A DNA stretch of 64,000 nucleotides, from assembly GCA_963829845.1 (NCBI GenBank), contig CAWHKD010000012.1:230584-294583 (forward strand), in the 5' to 3' direction. Each line of letters begins with the position of its first letter. Position 1 is the first letter of the stretch. Below the pieces are notes generated by a model, which was not told where the DNA came from, searched no databases, and saw nothing but the letters and a program-made list of their open reading frames with translations. Made by a program: the position numbers and the translations under genes. This document shows positions 24,420-33,173 of this stretch, piece after piece. The DNA is from Gaiellasilicea sp963829845 (GTDB lineage Bacteria; Actinomycetota; Thermoleophilia; Gaiellales; Gaiellaceae).

Positions 24420-25185
24420 GCTCCAGCTCCAGACACGCTGCCAAGGCCGCCTCGGCCACCTCGAGCTGCTCGGGCGACGGTTCCGCAGTTGCGAGCCGGT
24501 GCTGCAGCTCGTGCCCGGGCTTTGCGAGCGCCTTCGCGAGCGGGTGGCGCGGGTGCTTGGTCATCCACGCGAACACCTCCACCGCGACGCCGACCGCCGC
24601 GACGGAACTCGCCGTCCTTGCCGGGCCGCGCAGATTGGCGGGCGCCCGCGATGCGACCAGGTTGCCGGCCGCCGACGCTGCCAGCAGCGGGCCGATCAGG
24701 TGCGAGCCGCAGCGCTCGTGCTCCTTCGCGCGCGTCTCACCGTGCTCGTAGGTCCCGATCGAGACGTGCTCGGCGCCGTGGTACGCCGCGAGCTCGCCGC
24801 CACGGAGGGCGAGCATCGCCGGTGCCAGTGAGAGCGCTCCGGAGAGCAGCTCGCGGGCGGCATCGCCGAGCTTCGGCGAGCGGCGCACGACCTGAACGGT
24901 CAGCGCGCTTGCGAGCGTCGCCGCGAGGACGGACGGGCGCTCGAACGGCAGCCGAGCCTCGGGCAGCTTCCGCCGCAGCTCGGGGATCATCGCGAACGAC
25001 TCAGCCAGGCGGAGCGGGCCGCGCAGGAACGGCTGCTGGACCCCGGGTGCGAACAACCGCTTGCGCGCGGCCGCGACCTTGATCTCGCCCTCGTCCGTCC
25101 TGATCGCGCAGGCCCAAGCGCTCGGCCCGTGCACGAGCACGCCGTTCGAGAGCGCCATTCCTCCGAGGCGAAGCTTGTTGGGCAT
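24397..25185 (-). CDS. DUF1385 family membrane protein
   Basis: A 262-residue protein with a strand-rich N-terminus (GGMALSNGVLVHGPSAWACA, typical of DUF1385 proteins) and several hydrophobic segments from ~residue 95 on. The family motif AAYHGAEHVSIGTYEHG with its conserved histidines/glutamate is present. Biochemical role unknown, although a metal-dependent activity is possible. The ATG is fixed by a leaderless -10 box that overlaps the pabC stop codon. Followed by and overlapping pncB. Confidence 0.82.
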   Translation of the reverse strand: MPNKLRLGGMALSNGVLVHGPSAWACAIRTDEGEIKVAAARKRLFAPGVQQPFLRGPLRLAESFAMIPELRRKLPEARLPFERPSVLAATLASALTVQVVRRSPKLGDAARELLSGALSLAPAMLALRGGELAAYHGAEHVSIGTYEHGETRAKEHERCGSHLIGPLLAASAAGNLVASRAPANLRGPARTASSVAAVGVAVEVFAWMTKHPRHPLAKALAKPGHELQHRLATAEPSPEQLEVAEAALAACLELEHGDRAGS

Positions 25186-25191
25186 TCCGGA

Positions 25192-25197
25192 AGCCTA
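25192..25197 (-). promoter_or_regulatory. -10 box of a leaderless promoter for DUF1385-pncB
   Basis: On the minus strand TAGGCT ends 6 nt before the ATG at 25185. Its first three bases are the TAG stop codon of pabC, so one sequence serves both purposes. Confidence 0.55.
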
Positions 25198-26019
25198 GCC
25201 CTCGGCCGCACGCCTGAGCGCCGCCTGGAGCTCGTCCGCGGCCCGGCCGCGGGCGATCGCGACTCCGTCCAGATCGGTCACCGGCATCACCTCGCGCACC
25301 GAGGAGGAGGTGAAGGCCTCGTCGGCGTCCCGCAGCTCGGCCAGTCCGAAGTGGCCCTCCTCGACCTCGTAGCCGCTCTCGCCCGCGAGCTCGATCACCG
25401 TCGCGCGCGTGACGCCCGCGAGGATGCCGAGGTCGAGCGAGGGCGTGTACAGCGTGCGCTCGCGCCGCCACCAGACATTCGTCGTCGGCCCTTCGAGGAC
25501 CGTCGCCTCGGCGTCGACGAAGACCGCGTCGTCCGCCCCCTGCCGCTTCGCCTCGGCCTCGGCCGCCATGTTGACCGCGTAGCTCGTCGATTTGACTCCC
25601 GGCAGGAGCCACGACTCGTCTGCACGCACGCCGCGCAGAGAGATCAGCCGCTGCCCACGCTCCCGCAGCGCGTCGTAGTGGTCGGCGAGCTCGCTCACGA
25701 GCGCCAGCGCGACGGGCGTCGGCGTCCAGTAGAGGCGCAGCACTGCGTTGGGCGCGGCGGCGGCGTCGAGGGCCTGCTGCGCCAGTTCCTCCAGCTCGAG
25801 CCTGTTCACCTCGGGCAGCCCGATCCGATCCGCCGAGCCGGCGAGGCGGTCGAGGTGCTGGGCCAGCTTGAACGGCCTGCCGCCGTAGACCCGGATCGTC
25901 TCGAACGCGGCGCGGCCGCGGAGCAGCGCCTCGTCGTCGGCGCGGAGCACCGGCTCGGAGGGATCGACGACGCCGCGGTCTCCGACCGCGACCGCGAGCA
26001 GGGTCGTCCCCTCCTTCAA
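25195..26019 (-). CDS. pabC: aminotransferase class IV, probable 4-amino-4-deoxychorismate lyase
   Basis: PLP enzyme of fold type IV, 274 residues. It probably releases pyruvate from aminodeoxychorismate to give p-aminobenzoate for folate. Visible: RGRAAFETIRVYGGRPFKL, the PLP-lysine segment LPGVKSTSYAVNMAAEAEA, EGPTTNVWW and ILAGVTRATVIELA. The TTG start overlaps the pabB stop (TTGA), and gene order pabB-pabC supports the assignment over branched-chain or D-amino-acid transaminase. Confidence 0.82.
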   Translation of the reverse strand: MKEGTTLLAVAVGDRGVVDPSEPVLRADDEALLRGRAAFETIRVYGGRPFKLAQHLDRLAGSADRIGLPEVNRLELEELAQQALDAAAAPNAVLRLYWTPTPVALALVSELADHYDALRERGQRLISLRGVRADESWLLPGVKSTSYAVNMAAEAEAKRQGADDAVFVDAEATVLEGPTTNVWWRRERTLYTPSLDLGILAGVTRATVIELAGESGYEVEEGHFGLAELRDADEAFTSSSVREVMPVTDLDGVAIARGRAADELQAALRRAAEG

Positions 26020-27054
26020 CGCTGCACCCCTGCCTCGGCCGGCGCGCCGATCGCGACGAGCAGCGGCCGCGCTTTCGTCCACGACTCCTCGATCTCTGCC
26101 TCCGGCTCCGAGTCCCAGACGATGCCGCCGCCGACCCAGAGGTGGATCCGTTCCTCCGCAACCGCGAAGGTGCGGATCGTCAGCGCGAGGTCGAGGTCCC
26201 CGTTGCCGCGGACGACGCCGAGCGCGCCCATCGACGCCCCGCGGCCGACCGGCTCGAGCGCAGCTATGAGGTCGAGCGCGGCGATCTTCGGCGCACCGGT
26301 GACCGAGCCGCCGGGGAAGGTCGCCATCAGGAGCTCGGCGAGCCCGACCTCCGGCCGCAGGGTCCCTTCGACCGTGGAAACGAGGTGCGTGACGCCGGCG
26401 AGCTCGCGCTCGGCCATCAGCTCCGGCCAGCGCACCGACCCCGGCTCGCAGACGCGTGAGAGGTCGTTGCGCTCGAGGTCGACGATCATCACGTGCTCGG
26501 CGGCGTCCTTTTCGCCCTCGACGTGTTCGCCGAGCGGGCGTGTCCCCTTGATCGGCCCCGTCCAGACGCGGCGGCCACGGCGGGCGAGAAAGAGCTCGGG
26601 CGAGGCGGAGACGACCGCCCAGCCGTTGCCGGCCAGTCGCCGCGGCGCGAACCTGTCGAGCCGGCCGGCGAGCGACTCAGCACTCCCGGCGAAGGGCGCG
26701 GCAAGGTGCTGGACGAGGTTGACCTGATAGACGTCGCCGCGCGCGATCGCGGCGCGCACTGCCTCGAACCGCTTCGGCGTAGTCCGAATCCGCCCACGAC
26801 CGCTCCCACTGCCCGACCGAGACGTGTCCCAGGGACAGACCCTCGGACGTGGCCCGAACGGCCACGGCAGCCAGCGGCAGCGGGCACGGCTCGGGCGGCG
26901 CCGGAGTCGCCGTCCGCCGCAGCGGCTCCGAGAGCCCGTAGCCGAGGTAGAGATCCGCCTCGAGCTCTTCGCCGCCCGGCGCGAAGAAGCCGCGCTCGCG
27001 CAAGTACTCCTCGATCTGCTCGAACGCGCCCTCGGGCGAGTGCAGTTCGAGCAC
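26016..27054 (-). CDS. pabB: aminodeoxychorismate synthase component I (frame-disrupted)
   Basis: Chorismate-binding enzyme that makes 4-amino-4-deoxychorismate for folate synthesis. The N-terminal ~90 residues from the GTG at 27054 (HSPEGAFEQIEEYLRERGFF) and the remaining catalytic domain are in different frames. One extra base near 26776-26779 separates them; without it the protein reads on through RFEAVRAAIARGDVYQVNL. Catalytic features: GPIKGTRPLG (chorismate lysine/threonine region), HVMIVDLERNDLSRVC, FPGGSVTGAPKIAAL and GGIVWDSEPEAEIEE. About 345 residues in all. Coupled to pabC. Confidence 0.82.
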
Positions 27055-27056
27055 GG

Positions 27057-28344
27057 CTAGCCCAGGGAGCGGGCAGCCGCGCGGAGGAAATCGACGCCCA
27101 GGCCGAGGTCGTCGACGTGCGTCCGCTCGTCTGCGGAGTGGATCAGCCGCGACGCCAGCTCGGTCTCCATCGTCCGCAACGGGAAGAAGCCGTAGGCGAC
27201 GGTCCCGAACGCCTCCCGGAGCCAGTGCGAGTCGGTGAAGCCGGCGCAGCAGAGCGGGGCGAGCCTCGCGCCAGGCTCGCTCGCTTCGACCCAGTCCGAG
27301 ATGGCGCGCCAAAGCGGCGTGTCGAGCGGCGACCGCGTTCCGCCGAAGCGCTCGATCGTCTCCAGCTCGTAGTACCCGTCTTCACCGAGGACGGAGCGGA
27401 CGATCGGATCGACGTCCTCGGGCGTTTGGCCGGGCAGGAGCCGCCGGTCGACCGTCAACTCGACCGTCCCCGGGATCACGTTCCGGCGCTCCGAGGCCGC
27501 AATCATCGTCGGCGAGAGCGTGAATGCGAGCAGCGGCTCGATCGTCTCGGCGGCGAGCGGATCGAGCGCGCGCAACCGCTCCAGCACCTGCCCGGCCGGC
27601 GGCCGCTCGCCGAGCACGACGTCGAGGAAGCCTGCGACCTCTGGCCCGATCGTGGCCTCGGGCTCGTAGGCGGCCAGCTTCTCGATCAGCGGCGCCGCCT
27701 TGACGAGCGCGTTGTCGGCGATCCCAGGCATCGATGCATGGCCGCTGCGCCCGTGCACGATCACGCGGAACGGCGAGCTCATCTTCTCCGCGGCCGCGCA
27801 GAGATAGAAGGCGCTGGTCGCCGAGCTCGACCCGCTCGCCGCCGCCCTCGTTGATCGCGTAGTCGACCCGGACCGCGTCCGGATGGTGCTCGCAGAGCCA
27901 CTGCAGCCCGTAGTTGTCGCCGACCTCCTCGTCGGCCGCCGCGACGAAGACGAGGTCGCCGGGCGGCGTGAAGCCCTCGCGCGCGAGCGAGGCGATCGCG
28001 ACCGCGCTCGCGGCGACCTGGTTCTTCATGTCGAGCGCGCCGCGCCCCCAGACGTGCTCCTCGGCGAGGTCGCCCGACCAGGGATCGCGCGACCACTCGG
28101 AGGGGTCTGCGACCACGGTGTCGGTGTGCGAGAGGAAGCAGAGCGAGGGCCCGTCGCCGCCCTTGATCCGCGCGACGAGGTTCGCCCGCTCGGGAACGCG
28201 CGCGTAGAGCTCGACCTCGACGCCGTTCGCCTCCAGGTAGTCGCGCAGCAGCTCGGCCGCGATCGTCTCGTTGCCGGGCGGGTTGACGGTGTTCAGGCGC
28301 AGCAGCTGCTGCAGCAGCCCGACGGCTTCCTCCTGCAGGCTCAT
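27057..28344 (-). CDS. M20 family metallopeptidase/deacylase (frame-disrupted)
   Basis: Zinc-dependent M20 hydrolase (ArgE/DapE/ACY1-like), about 428 residues after repairing one frame change near 27810. Residues: LLRLNTVNPPGNE, the metal site FLSHTDTVVAD and WGRGALDMKNQ, the general-base region VAAADEEVGD, and in the second frame the dimerisation domain VHGRSGHASMPGIADN and the final metal histidine in LIHSADERTHVDDL. Substrate uncertain. The ATG overlaps the kynA stop (ATGA); pabB starts 2 bp after its stop. Confidence 0.82.
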
Positions 28345-29048
28345 TGATCCTGCGACAGGGCCGTGAGCTCGTTGCGGACCCGCCAGAGCTCCGGGAAGAA
28401 GACGTGATGGACCAGCCGGCCGAGCACCTCCACGGGCGTGCCCTGCGTGCCGACGACCGAGTCGCCGATCACGCGGGCCACGACCTTGTAGTGCCGGATC
28501 CGCCAGAAGTTGATTCGCTCGTCGAGCTCGATCACGGCCTCGGCGAGCTGGTAGAGCTCCTCGTGCTCCCGCCCCTGGACGTAGACGTCCGTCAGCGAGA
28601 GGCCGGCCTGCTCGCGGAGCGCATGAAAGGCCTGGCCGAGCGGCGGCACGACGCGGCGCAGCTCCCGCCAGCCGGGCGAGTCGAAGCCGCTGCCGTGGCC
28701 GAGCACCTTGCGGATGTCCTGGTACTCCCATGGCGACATGTGCTCGAGCATGTCGAGCTGCTCGGTCGCGTAGCGGAGGCAGAGCGTTGCGCGCCGGAGG
28801 AGCCGCAACGCGGCCGCGATCTCCGAGGCGCCGAGTTGGGCGGTCGCGGCCTCGACGTCGTTCCACGCGAGCTTGAGCCAGAGCTCCGACGACTGGTGCA
28901 CCGTCTGGAAGAGGAGCTCGTCGCGGTGGACCCACTCGTCCGCGGTCTTCTGCAGCGCGAGGAGTGCGTCGGTGTTGAGGTAGCGCTCGTAGTCGCTGGC
29001 GCCGTCGCCGGCGAGGATCGGCTCCGAGTAGTCCTCGTGCGTCGCCAC
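28341..29048 (-). CDS. kynA: tryptophan 2,3-dioxygenase
   Basis: Haem dioxygenase opening the indole ring of tryptophan to N-formylkynurenine, 235 residues, at the short end for bacterial members. Typical segments: YLNTDALLALQ, LFQTVHQSSELWLKL (substrate/haem contacts), LEHMSPWEYQDIR and INFWRIRHYKVVARVIGD with the proximal histidine region, then GTQGTPVEVL. The GTG at 29048 is supported by the -10 box 6 nt upstream. No kynureninase or formamidase is seen next to it. First gene of a five-gene minus-strand run ending at pabC. Confidence 0.85.
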   Translation of the reverse strand: MATHEDYSEPILAGDGASDYERYLNTDALLALQKTADEWVHRDELLFQTVHQSSELWLKLAWNDVEAATAQLGASEIAAALRLLRRATLCLRYATEQLDMLEHMSPWEYQDIRKVLGHGSGFDSPGWRELRRVVPPLGQAFHALREQAGLSLTDVYVQGREHEELYQLAEAVIELDERINFWRIRHYKVVARVIGDSVVGTQGTPVEVLGRLVHHVFFPELWRVRNELTALSQDQ

Positions 29049-29054
29049 GGCCGG

Positions 29055-29060
29055 AGCATA
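29055..29060 (-). promoter_or_regulatory. -10 box of a leaderless promoter for kynA
   Basis: On the minus strand TATGCT ends 6 nt before the GTG at 29048; it overlaps the plus-strand box of rarA. Confidence 0.6.
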
Positions 29061-29062
29061 CT
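29057..29062 (+). promoter_or_regulatory. -10 box of a leaderless promoter for rarA
   Basis: CATACT ends 7 nt before the ATG at 29070. Shares four bases with the kynA box. Confidence 0.5.
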
Positions 29063-29069
29063 GCGAGGC

Positions 29070-30344
29070 ATGAGCGACCTCTTCGCCGACGCGGCGCGTG
29101 AGCGCTCGGCTGCGCAGGCGCCGCTGCCGCAGCGGCTGCGGCCGCGCACCCTCGCCGAGCTGGTCGGCCAGACGCACGTGCTCGGGGAGGGGTCGGCCCT
29201 CCGGCGCGCGATCGAAGAGGACAGGCTGCGGTCGCTGATCCTGTACGGCCCGCCCGGCGTCGGCAAGACGACGCTGGCGCGGATCGTCGCGGCCGAGACC
29301 GGCGCAGCCTTCGAGGAGCTCTCAGCCGTCTCGGCTCGGGTCGACGACGTCCGCGGTGTGATGCAGCGGGCGCGCGACCGGCTGGGCGGGAACGCGCAGC
29401 GGACGATCCTCTTCCTCGACGAGATCCACCGCTTCAACAAGGCGCAGCAGGACGCGCTCCTGCCCGCGGTCGAGGACGGGCTGTTGACGCTGATCGGGGC
29501 GACGACCGAGAACCCGTACTTCGAGGTCAACTCGGCGCTGCTTTCCCGCTGCCAGGTCGTCGAGCTGGTGGCGCTGTCCGAGGAGGAGCTGGGCGAGGTC
29601 GTGCGCCGCGGTGCGGCGGCGATCGGTGCGGACGTGCCGGACGAGATCGTCGAGTTGATCGCGCGGCGGGCCGGCGGCGATGCGCGCACCGCGCTCTCGA
29701 CGATCGAGCTCGCGTGGGAGACGGCCCAGGCCGAGGGATCGGCGCTCGAGGAGCGCCACGTCGAAGACGCCGCCCGCAAGCGCCCGCTGCGCTACGACAA
29801 GGGCGCCGACCAGCACTACGACTTCGTCTCCGCATTCATCAAGTCGATGCGGGGCTCGGACCCCGACGCGGCCGTCTACTACCTCGCCTCGATGCTCGAA
29901 GGCGGCGAGGACCCGCGCTTCATCGCCCGGCGCATGGTCATCTTCGCCTCCGAGGACGTCGGCAACGCCGATCCACGCGCGCTCCAGGTGGCCGTGGCGG
30001 CGGCTCACGCACTCGAGCACGTCGGGCTGCCGGAAGCGCAGCTCAATCTCTCCCAGGCGACGATCTACCTGGCGAACGCGCCCAAGTCGAAGGCGAGTGC
30101 GAACGCGATCTGGTCGGCGCGCGAGGAGGTGCGGCGCGGCGGCAACCTGCGTCCGCCGGCGATGCTCCGCGACGCCCACTACGCGGGTGCCAAGAAGCTG
30201 GGGCACGGCCAGGGCTACGTCGACCCGCACACCGATCCGCGCGGCTTCGAGGTCGATCACCTGCCCGAGGAGCTGAAGGGACGGCGGTACTATCGCCCTT
30301 CGGGCAACGGGGAGGAGGCGCTGGATGATCGAGACGGGGAGTGA
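29070..30344 (+). CDS. rarA: replication-associated recombination protein A (RarA/MgsA AAA+ ATPase)
   Basis: AAA+ ATPase of the clamp-loader clade acting at stalled replication forks, 424 residues. Features: RPRTLAELVGQTHVLGEG, Walker A LYGPPGVGKTTLARI (~58-72), Walker B ILFLDEIHRFNKAQQD, sensor 1 IGATTENPYFEVN, and the C-terminal tetramerisation part RYDKGADQHYDFVSAFIKS and IFASEDVGNADPRAL. The start fits a leaderless -10 box at 7 nt. The 3' end overlaps the peroxiredoxin gene by 20 bp. Confidence 0.94.
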   Translation: MSDLFADAARERSAAQAPLPQRLRPRTLAELVGQTHVLGEGSALRRAIEEDRLRSLILYGPPGVGKTTLARIVAAETGAAFEELSAVSARVDDVRGVMQRARDRLGGNAQRTILFLDEIHRFNKAQQDALLPAVEDGLLTLIGATTENPYFEVNSALLSRCQVVELVALSEEELGEVVRRGAAAIGADVPDEIVELIARRAGGDARTALSTIELAWETAQAEGSALEERHVEDAARKRPLRYDKGADQHYDFVSAFIKSMRGSDPDAAVYYLASMLEGGEDPRFIARRMVIFASEDVGNADPRALQVAVAAAHALEHVGLPEAQLNLSQATIYLANAPKSKASANAIWSAREEVRRGGNLRPPAMLRDAHYAGAKKLGHGQGYVDPHTDPRGFEVDHLPEELKGRRYYRPSGNGEEALDDRDGE

Positions 30345-30783
30345 GGCACCGGACTTCGACCTCGAGGTGAGCAGCACCGAGCGCGTCCGGCTGGTGGACT
30401 TCCGCGGTAAGCGCAACGTCCTGCTCGTCTTCCACCCCTTCGCGTTCACTCCCGTGTGCGAGGAGGAGGCGCGCGACCTGGAGGAGAACCTGCCGGCGTT
30501 CGAGAGCGCCGAGACCGACGTCGTCCTCGTTTCGTGCGACGCGGCGCCCGCGCGCCGCGCGTGGAAGGAGAAGCTCGGCCTCACCTACACGCTCGGCTCC
30601 GACTTCTGGCCGCATGGCGAAGCGGCGCGGGCATACGGCGTCTTCGACGAGACCCGCGGTGCCTCCGTGCGGGGCACCTTCCTGATCGACAAGACCGGGG
30701 TCGTCGTCTGGAGCCTCGTCAAGGACGCCGACACACGGCGGACCGAGCTCGTCTCGGGCCCGCTCACCCCGACGACGACTTGA
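30325..30783 (+). CDS. peroxiredoxin, AhpE/BCP-like
   Basis: Thiol peroxidase of 152 residues that reduces hydroperoxides. The peroxidatic cysteine is in FHPFAFTPVCEEEARDL (~46), close to the PxxxTxxC signature; catalytic arginine lies in the RGTFLIDKTG region. No clear resolving cysteine in the CxxxxC position, so it is probably 1-Cys or uses another thiol partner. It begins inside the end of rarA and its stop overlaps the next gene (TTGA). Confidence 0.88.
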   Translation: MIETGSEAPDFDLEVSSTERVRLVDFRGKRNVLLVFHPFAFTPVCEEEARDLEENLPAFESAETDVVLVSCDAAPARRAWKEKLGLTYTLGSDFWPHGEAARAYGVFDETRGASVRGTFLIDKTGVVVWSLVKDADTRRTELVSGPLTPTTT

Positions 30784-31551
30784 GCCTCGCCCGGTACGAG
30801 TGGGGCGACGAGCGTCTGCCGGCGCTGGTCTGCCTGCACGGCGTCACGAGCCACGGGCGGCACTTCGAGCAACTCGCGGATCGTCTGTCGGGCCGTTTCC
30901 ACGTCGTCGCCCTCGACCTGCGCGGACACGGCGGCTCGCCGTGGGAGCCGCCCTGGAATCTGGAGCAGCACGTCGCCGACGTGCTCGAGGCTGCGCCGCC
31001 CGGGCCGGCGGCCTGGCTCGGCCACTCGTTCGGCGGCCGGATCGCGTACGAGACGGCGGCGGCCGCGCCGGAGCGCGTCGAGCGGCTCGTCCTGCTCGAT
31101 CCGGCGATCCGGATCCCGGCGCACGTCGGTATCGCCGCGGCCGAGAACGCCCGCCGAGACCGTTCCTACGTCTCCTTCGAGGAAGGGATCGACCGCCGCT
31201 ACGAGGAGAGCGTGCTGACGACGGCGCCGCGGGAGCTCGTCGAGGAGGAGCTCGTCACGCACCTGCTCCCCGACGACGACGGGCGCTTTCGCTACCGCTA
31301 CTGCCAGAGCACGGTCGTCGCCGCCTACGGCGAGATGGCGCGGGAGCCGCCGCCGTTCGAGCGGGTCAGCCTCCCGACGCTGCTCCTGCTCGGGGAGACG
31401 TCGTACCTGCCCTACGACGACCTGCTGGACGCGCATCGGGCCGCCCTGGGTGAAGCTGCTCCGGGTCGAGCGGATCGCGGCCGGGCACACCCTGCTCTGG
31501 GACGCGCTCGACGACACCGCCGGCGCCGTCGAGCGCTTCCTTGCGTCTTAG
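30780..31551 (+). CDS. alpha/beta-fold hydrolase (frame-disrupted)
   Basis: Serine hydrolase of about 256 residues. Visible: VCLHGVTSHGRHFEQL (oxyanion HG), VVALDLRGHGGSPWEP, the nucleophile elbow WLGHSFGGRIAYE, and LLDPAIRIP. One extra G in the GGG run at 31448-31450 shifts the frame; in the second frame VERIAAGHTLLWDA supplies the catalytic histidine before the TAG at 31551. The TTG start overlaps the peroxiredoxin stop. Substrate unknown. Convergent with and overlapping the FMN reductase gene by 4 bp. Confidence 0.78.
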
Positions 31552-32105
31552 GCCGCGACCCGCGTCGCCTCGCGGGCCTCGACCGCGTCGCTGAGCGCGT
31601 CGACGACCGTGCGGAGCTCGTCCAGCAGCGTCGCGTCGACGCCGTCGGCGAGCCGCTCGTGCGCCTTCGCCACGGCGACGGTGTCCTCGAGCGTGCGGGC
31701 GCCGAGAGCTCCGAGCACCTTGCGGGTCTCCGCCGCTGCCCAGACGCCGCCGAACATGCCCGTGCTCGACGAGAGCACGGCGATCGGCTTGTTCCGCACC
31801 GGCGACTCGGCCAGCGGCCGCGACGCCCAGTCGAGCGCGTTCTTGAGCACTCCCGGGATCGAGGAGTTGTATTCGGGCGTCGCGATCAGCACGGCGTCCG
31901 CATCCTCAAGCGCGTCCTTGAGATGCCGGACCGACACTGGCTGGTCGCCCGGGACGTCGTCGTCGCCGTCGTACGGCGGGATCTCCTTGAGCCCGTCGTA
32001 GAGCGTGACGTCGACGCCGTCGGGCGCGACGGCGGCAGCCGCCTGCAGCAGGTCGGTGTTGTGCGAGCCTGTGCGGAGACTGCCGCTGATCGCGAGGATT
32101 CTCAC
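31548..32105 (-). CDS. NADPH-dependent FMN reductase
   Basis: Flavodoxin-fold reductase of 185 residues, like chromate/quinone/azo reductases. FMN-phosphate loop: AISGSLRTGSHNTDLL (~5-20); second motif ATPEYNSSIPGVLKNALDW (~75-93); then PIAVLSSSTGMFGG. Likely reduces quinones or free FMN with NADPH. The GTG start is 4 bp past the yceI stop, so the two form an operon presumably controlled by the divergent MarR repressor. Confidence 0.88.
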   Translation of the reverse strand: MRILAISGSLRTGSHNTDLLQAAAAVAPDGVDVTLYDGLKEIPPYDGDDDVPGDQPVSVRHLKDALEDADAVLIATPEYNSSIPGVLKNALDWASRPLAESPVRNKPIAVLSSSTGMFGGVWAAAETRKVLGALGARTLEDTVAVAKAHERLADGVDATLLDELRTVVDALSDAVEAREATRVAA

Positions 32106-32109
32106 CGGG

Positions 32110-32643
32110 CTACGCCTGCACCAACGCGAGGTTGGCGGTGATGACGACGTCGTCGCCGAGCGCCTGGCTGCCGCCCGGGAGCTCCATGTTCCAGGTGATG
32201 CCGTAGTCCTGGCGGTTCACGGCCGTCTCCAAGTCGAAGCCGATCCGCTGCTGCCCGTAGGCGTTCTCGAGCGGCCCCGTGACGGTGCCGCTGATCTCGA
32301 CCGGGTGCGTGACGCCGCGGAGGGTCAGGTCGCCCTGAATCGAGACGCGCTCGCCGTCCCGCTCGATCGTGCTCGAGACGAAGCGGAGCTCGGGATACTG
32401 CTCGGCATCGAAGAAGTCCGGGCTCTGCAGGTGGCCGGTGAGGTTGTCGTCGTCGACCTTGACGCTCGCGACCTTGGCAATGCCGTTGAGGCGGCCCTCG
32501 ACGAGCGTCGCGTCGAAGTCCGCGAAGGTGCCACGGAATGTGCCGACGCCGCTGTAGTTGACACCGAAGCCGATGCTCGAGTGGACGGGATCCAGCGTCC
32601 AGGTTCCCGTCGGGATCCGTGTGGTCTGGTCGGTTGTGCTCAT
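32110..32643 (-). CDS. YceI-family lipocalin-like protein
   Basis: A 177-residue beta-barrel protein that in the family binds polyisoprenoid lipids. Pattern: GTWTLDPVHSSIGFGVNY, ATLVEGRLNGIAKV, LTGHLQSPDFFDAEQYPEL, GDLTLRGVTHPVEI and NRQDYGITWN. There is no signal peptide, so it is cytosolic, as in many actinobacteria. The ATG has GGGAGAG as ribosome-binding site. Paired with an FMN reductase and facing a MarR gene; a role in quinone or lipid-oxidant stress is inferred from context. Confidence 0.88.
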   Translation of the reverse strand: MSTTDQTTRIPTGTWTLDPVHSSIGFGVNYSGVGTFRGTFADFDATLVEGRLNGIAKVASVKVDDDNLTGHLQSPDFFDAEQYPELRFVSSTIERDGERVSIQGDLTLRGVTHPVEISGTVTGPLENAYGQQRIGFDLETAVNRQDYGITWNMELPGGSQALGDDVVITANLALVQA

Positions 32644-32669
32644 TGCTCTCCCTTGGTTCGTCGTGTATC

Positions 32670-32683
32670 CTTGAGTACGCAAG
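32670..32683. promoter_or_regulatory. probable MarR operator in the yceI-marR gap
   Basis: CTTG-A-GTAC-G-CAAG is a near-perfect 14-bp palindrome. It lies just downstream of a TACTAT hexamer (32686-32691, minus strand) that could be the yceI -10 box, so a bound repressor would block yceI. A longer TATCCT/AGGATA pair (32666-32671, 32693-32698) encloses it. Confidence 0.5.
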
Positions 32684-32702
32684 CAATAGTAGAGGATAAA
32701 AG

Positions 32703-32714
32703 TTGAGCCGTCAA
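32703..32714. promoter_or_regulatory. second palindrome at the marR start, probable autoregulatory site
   Basis: TTGA-GCCG-TCAA is a perfect inverted repeat beginning at the TTG start codon of the marR gene. It shares the TTGA..CAA core with the palindrome at 32670. Confidence 0.45.
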
Positions 32715-33173
32715 GTAATTACCGAACGACCCGTCGAGATCGATACGTTCGCCCGGCTGATGCGGGCGCACAGCGTCCTGCGCCGGGAACTCGAGGCGGA
32801 GGTGCTGAGCCCGCGCGGTCTCACGATCAACGACTTCGAGACCCTCTTTCACCTCTACCGAGCTGACCACCAGCGCCTGCGGCGCGTCGACCTCGTCGGG
32901 CTGTTGATGCTGACGCCGTCCGGTGTCACGCGGTTGCTCGAGGGGCTGCAGGGTGCGGGCCTGGTGGAGAACATCGCGTGCGACTCGGACGCGCGCGCTG
33001 TCTGGGCTGCGCTGACCGAGGAGGGCCAAGCGACGCTCGAGTGCGTGCGCGTCGAGCACACAGAGCTCCTCCGCTCCTTGTTTCGGGGCGCGCTCACAGA
33101 CGACGAGGTGGCGCAGTTGAGCGAGTTGCTCGGCCGCCTGCCCGGCGTCGGCGCCGGCTCCTGCGCCGGCTAG
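32703..33173 (+). CDS. MarR-family transcriptional regulator
   Basis: A 156-residue winged-helix repressor. Helix-turn-helix and wing: RRVDLVGLLMLTPSGVTRLL (~58-77) then GLVENIACDSDARAVW (wing with the typical D-x-R); dimerisation helices at both ends. The TTG start is preceded by AGAGG; the upstream gap is AT-rich compared with the rest. Divergent from yceI-FMN reductase, with two palindromes in or at the gap. The ligand may be a phenolic, quinone or oxidant. The stop overlaps the convergent aminotransferase gene by 4 bp. Confidence 0.88.
   Translation: MSRQVITERPVEIDTFARLMRAHSVLRRELEAEVLSPRGLTINDFETLFHLYRADHQRLRRVDLVGLLMLTPSGVTRLLEGLQGAGLVENIACDSDARAVWAALTEEGQATLECVRVEHTELLRSLFRGALTDDEVAQLSELLGRLPGVGAGSCAG

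Noticed and set aside
21939..25082. A very long open frame (over 1000 codons) on the plus strand across several genes.
   Set aside because: It is arginine/proline-rich low-complexity translation antisense or out of frame to well-conserved genes; such long shadow frames are expected at this GC content.
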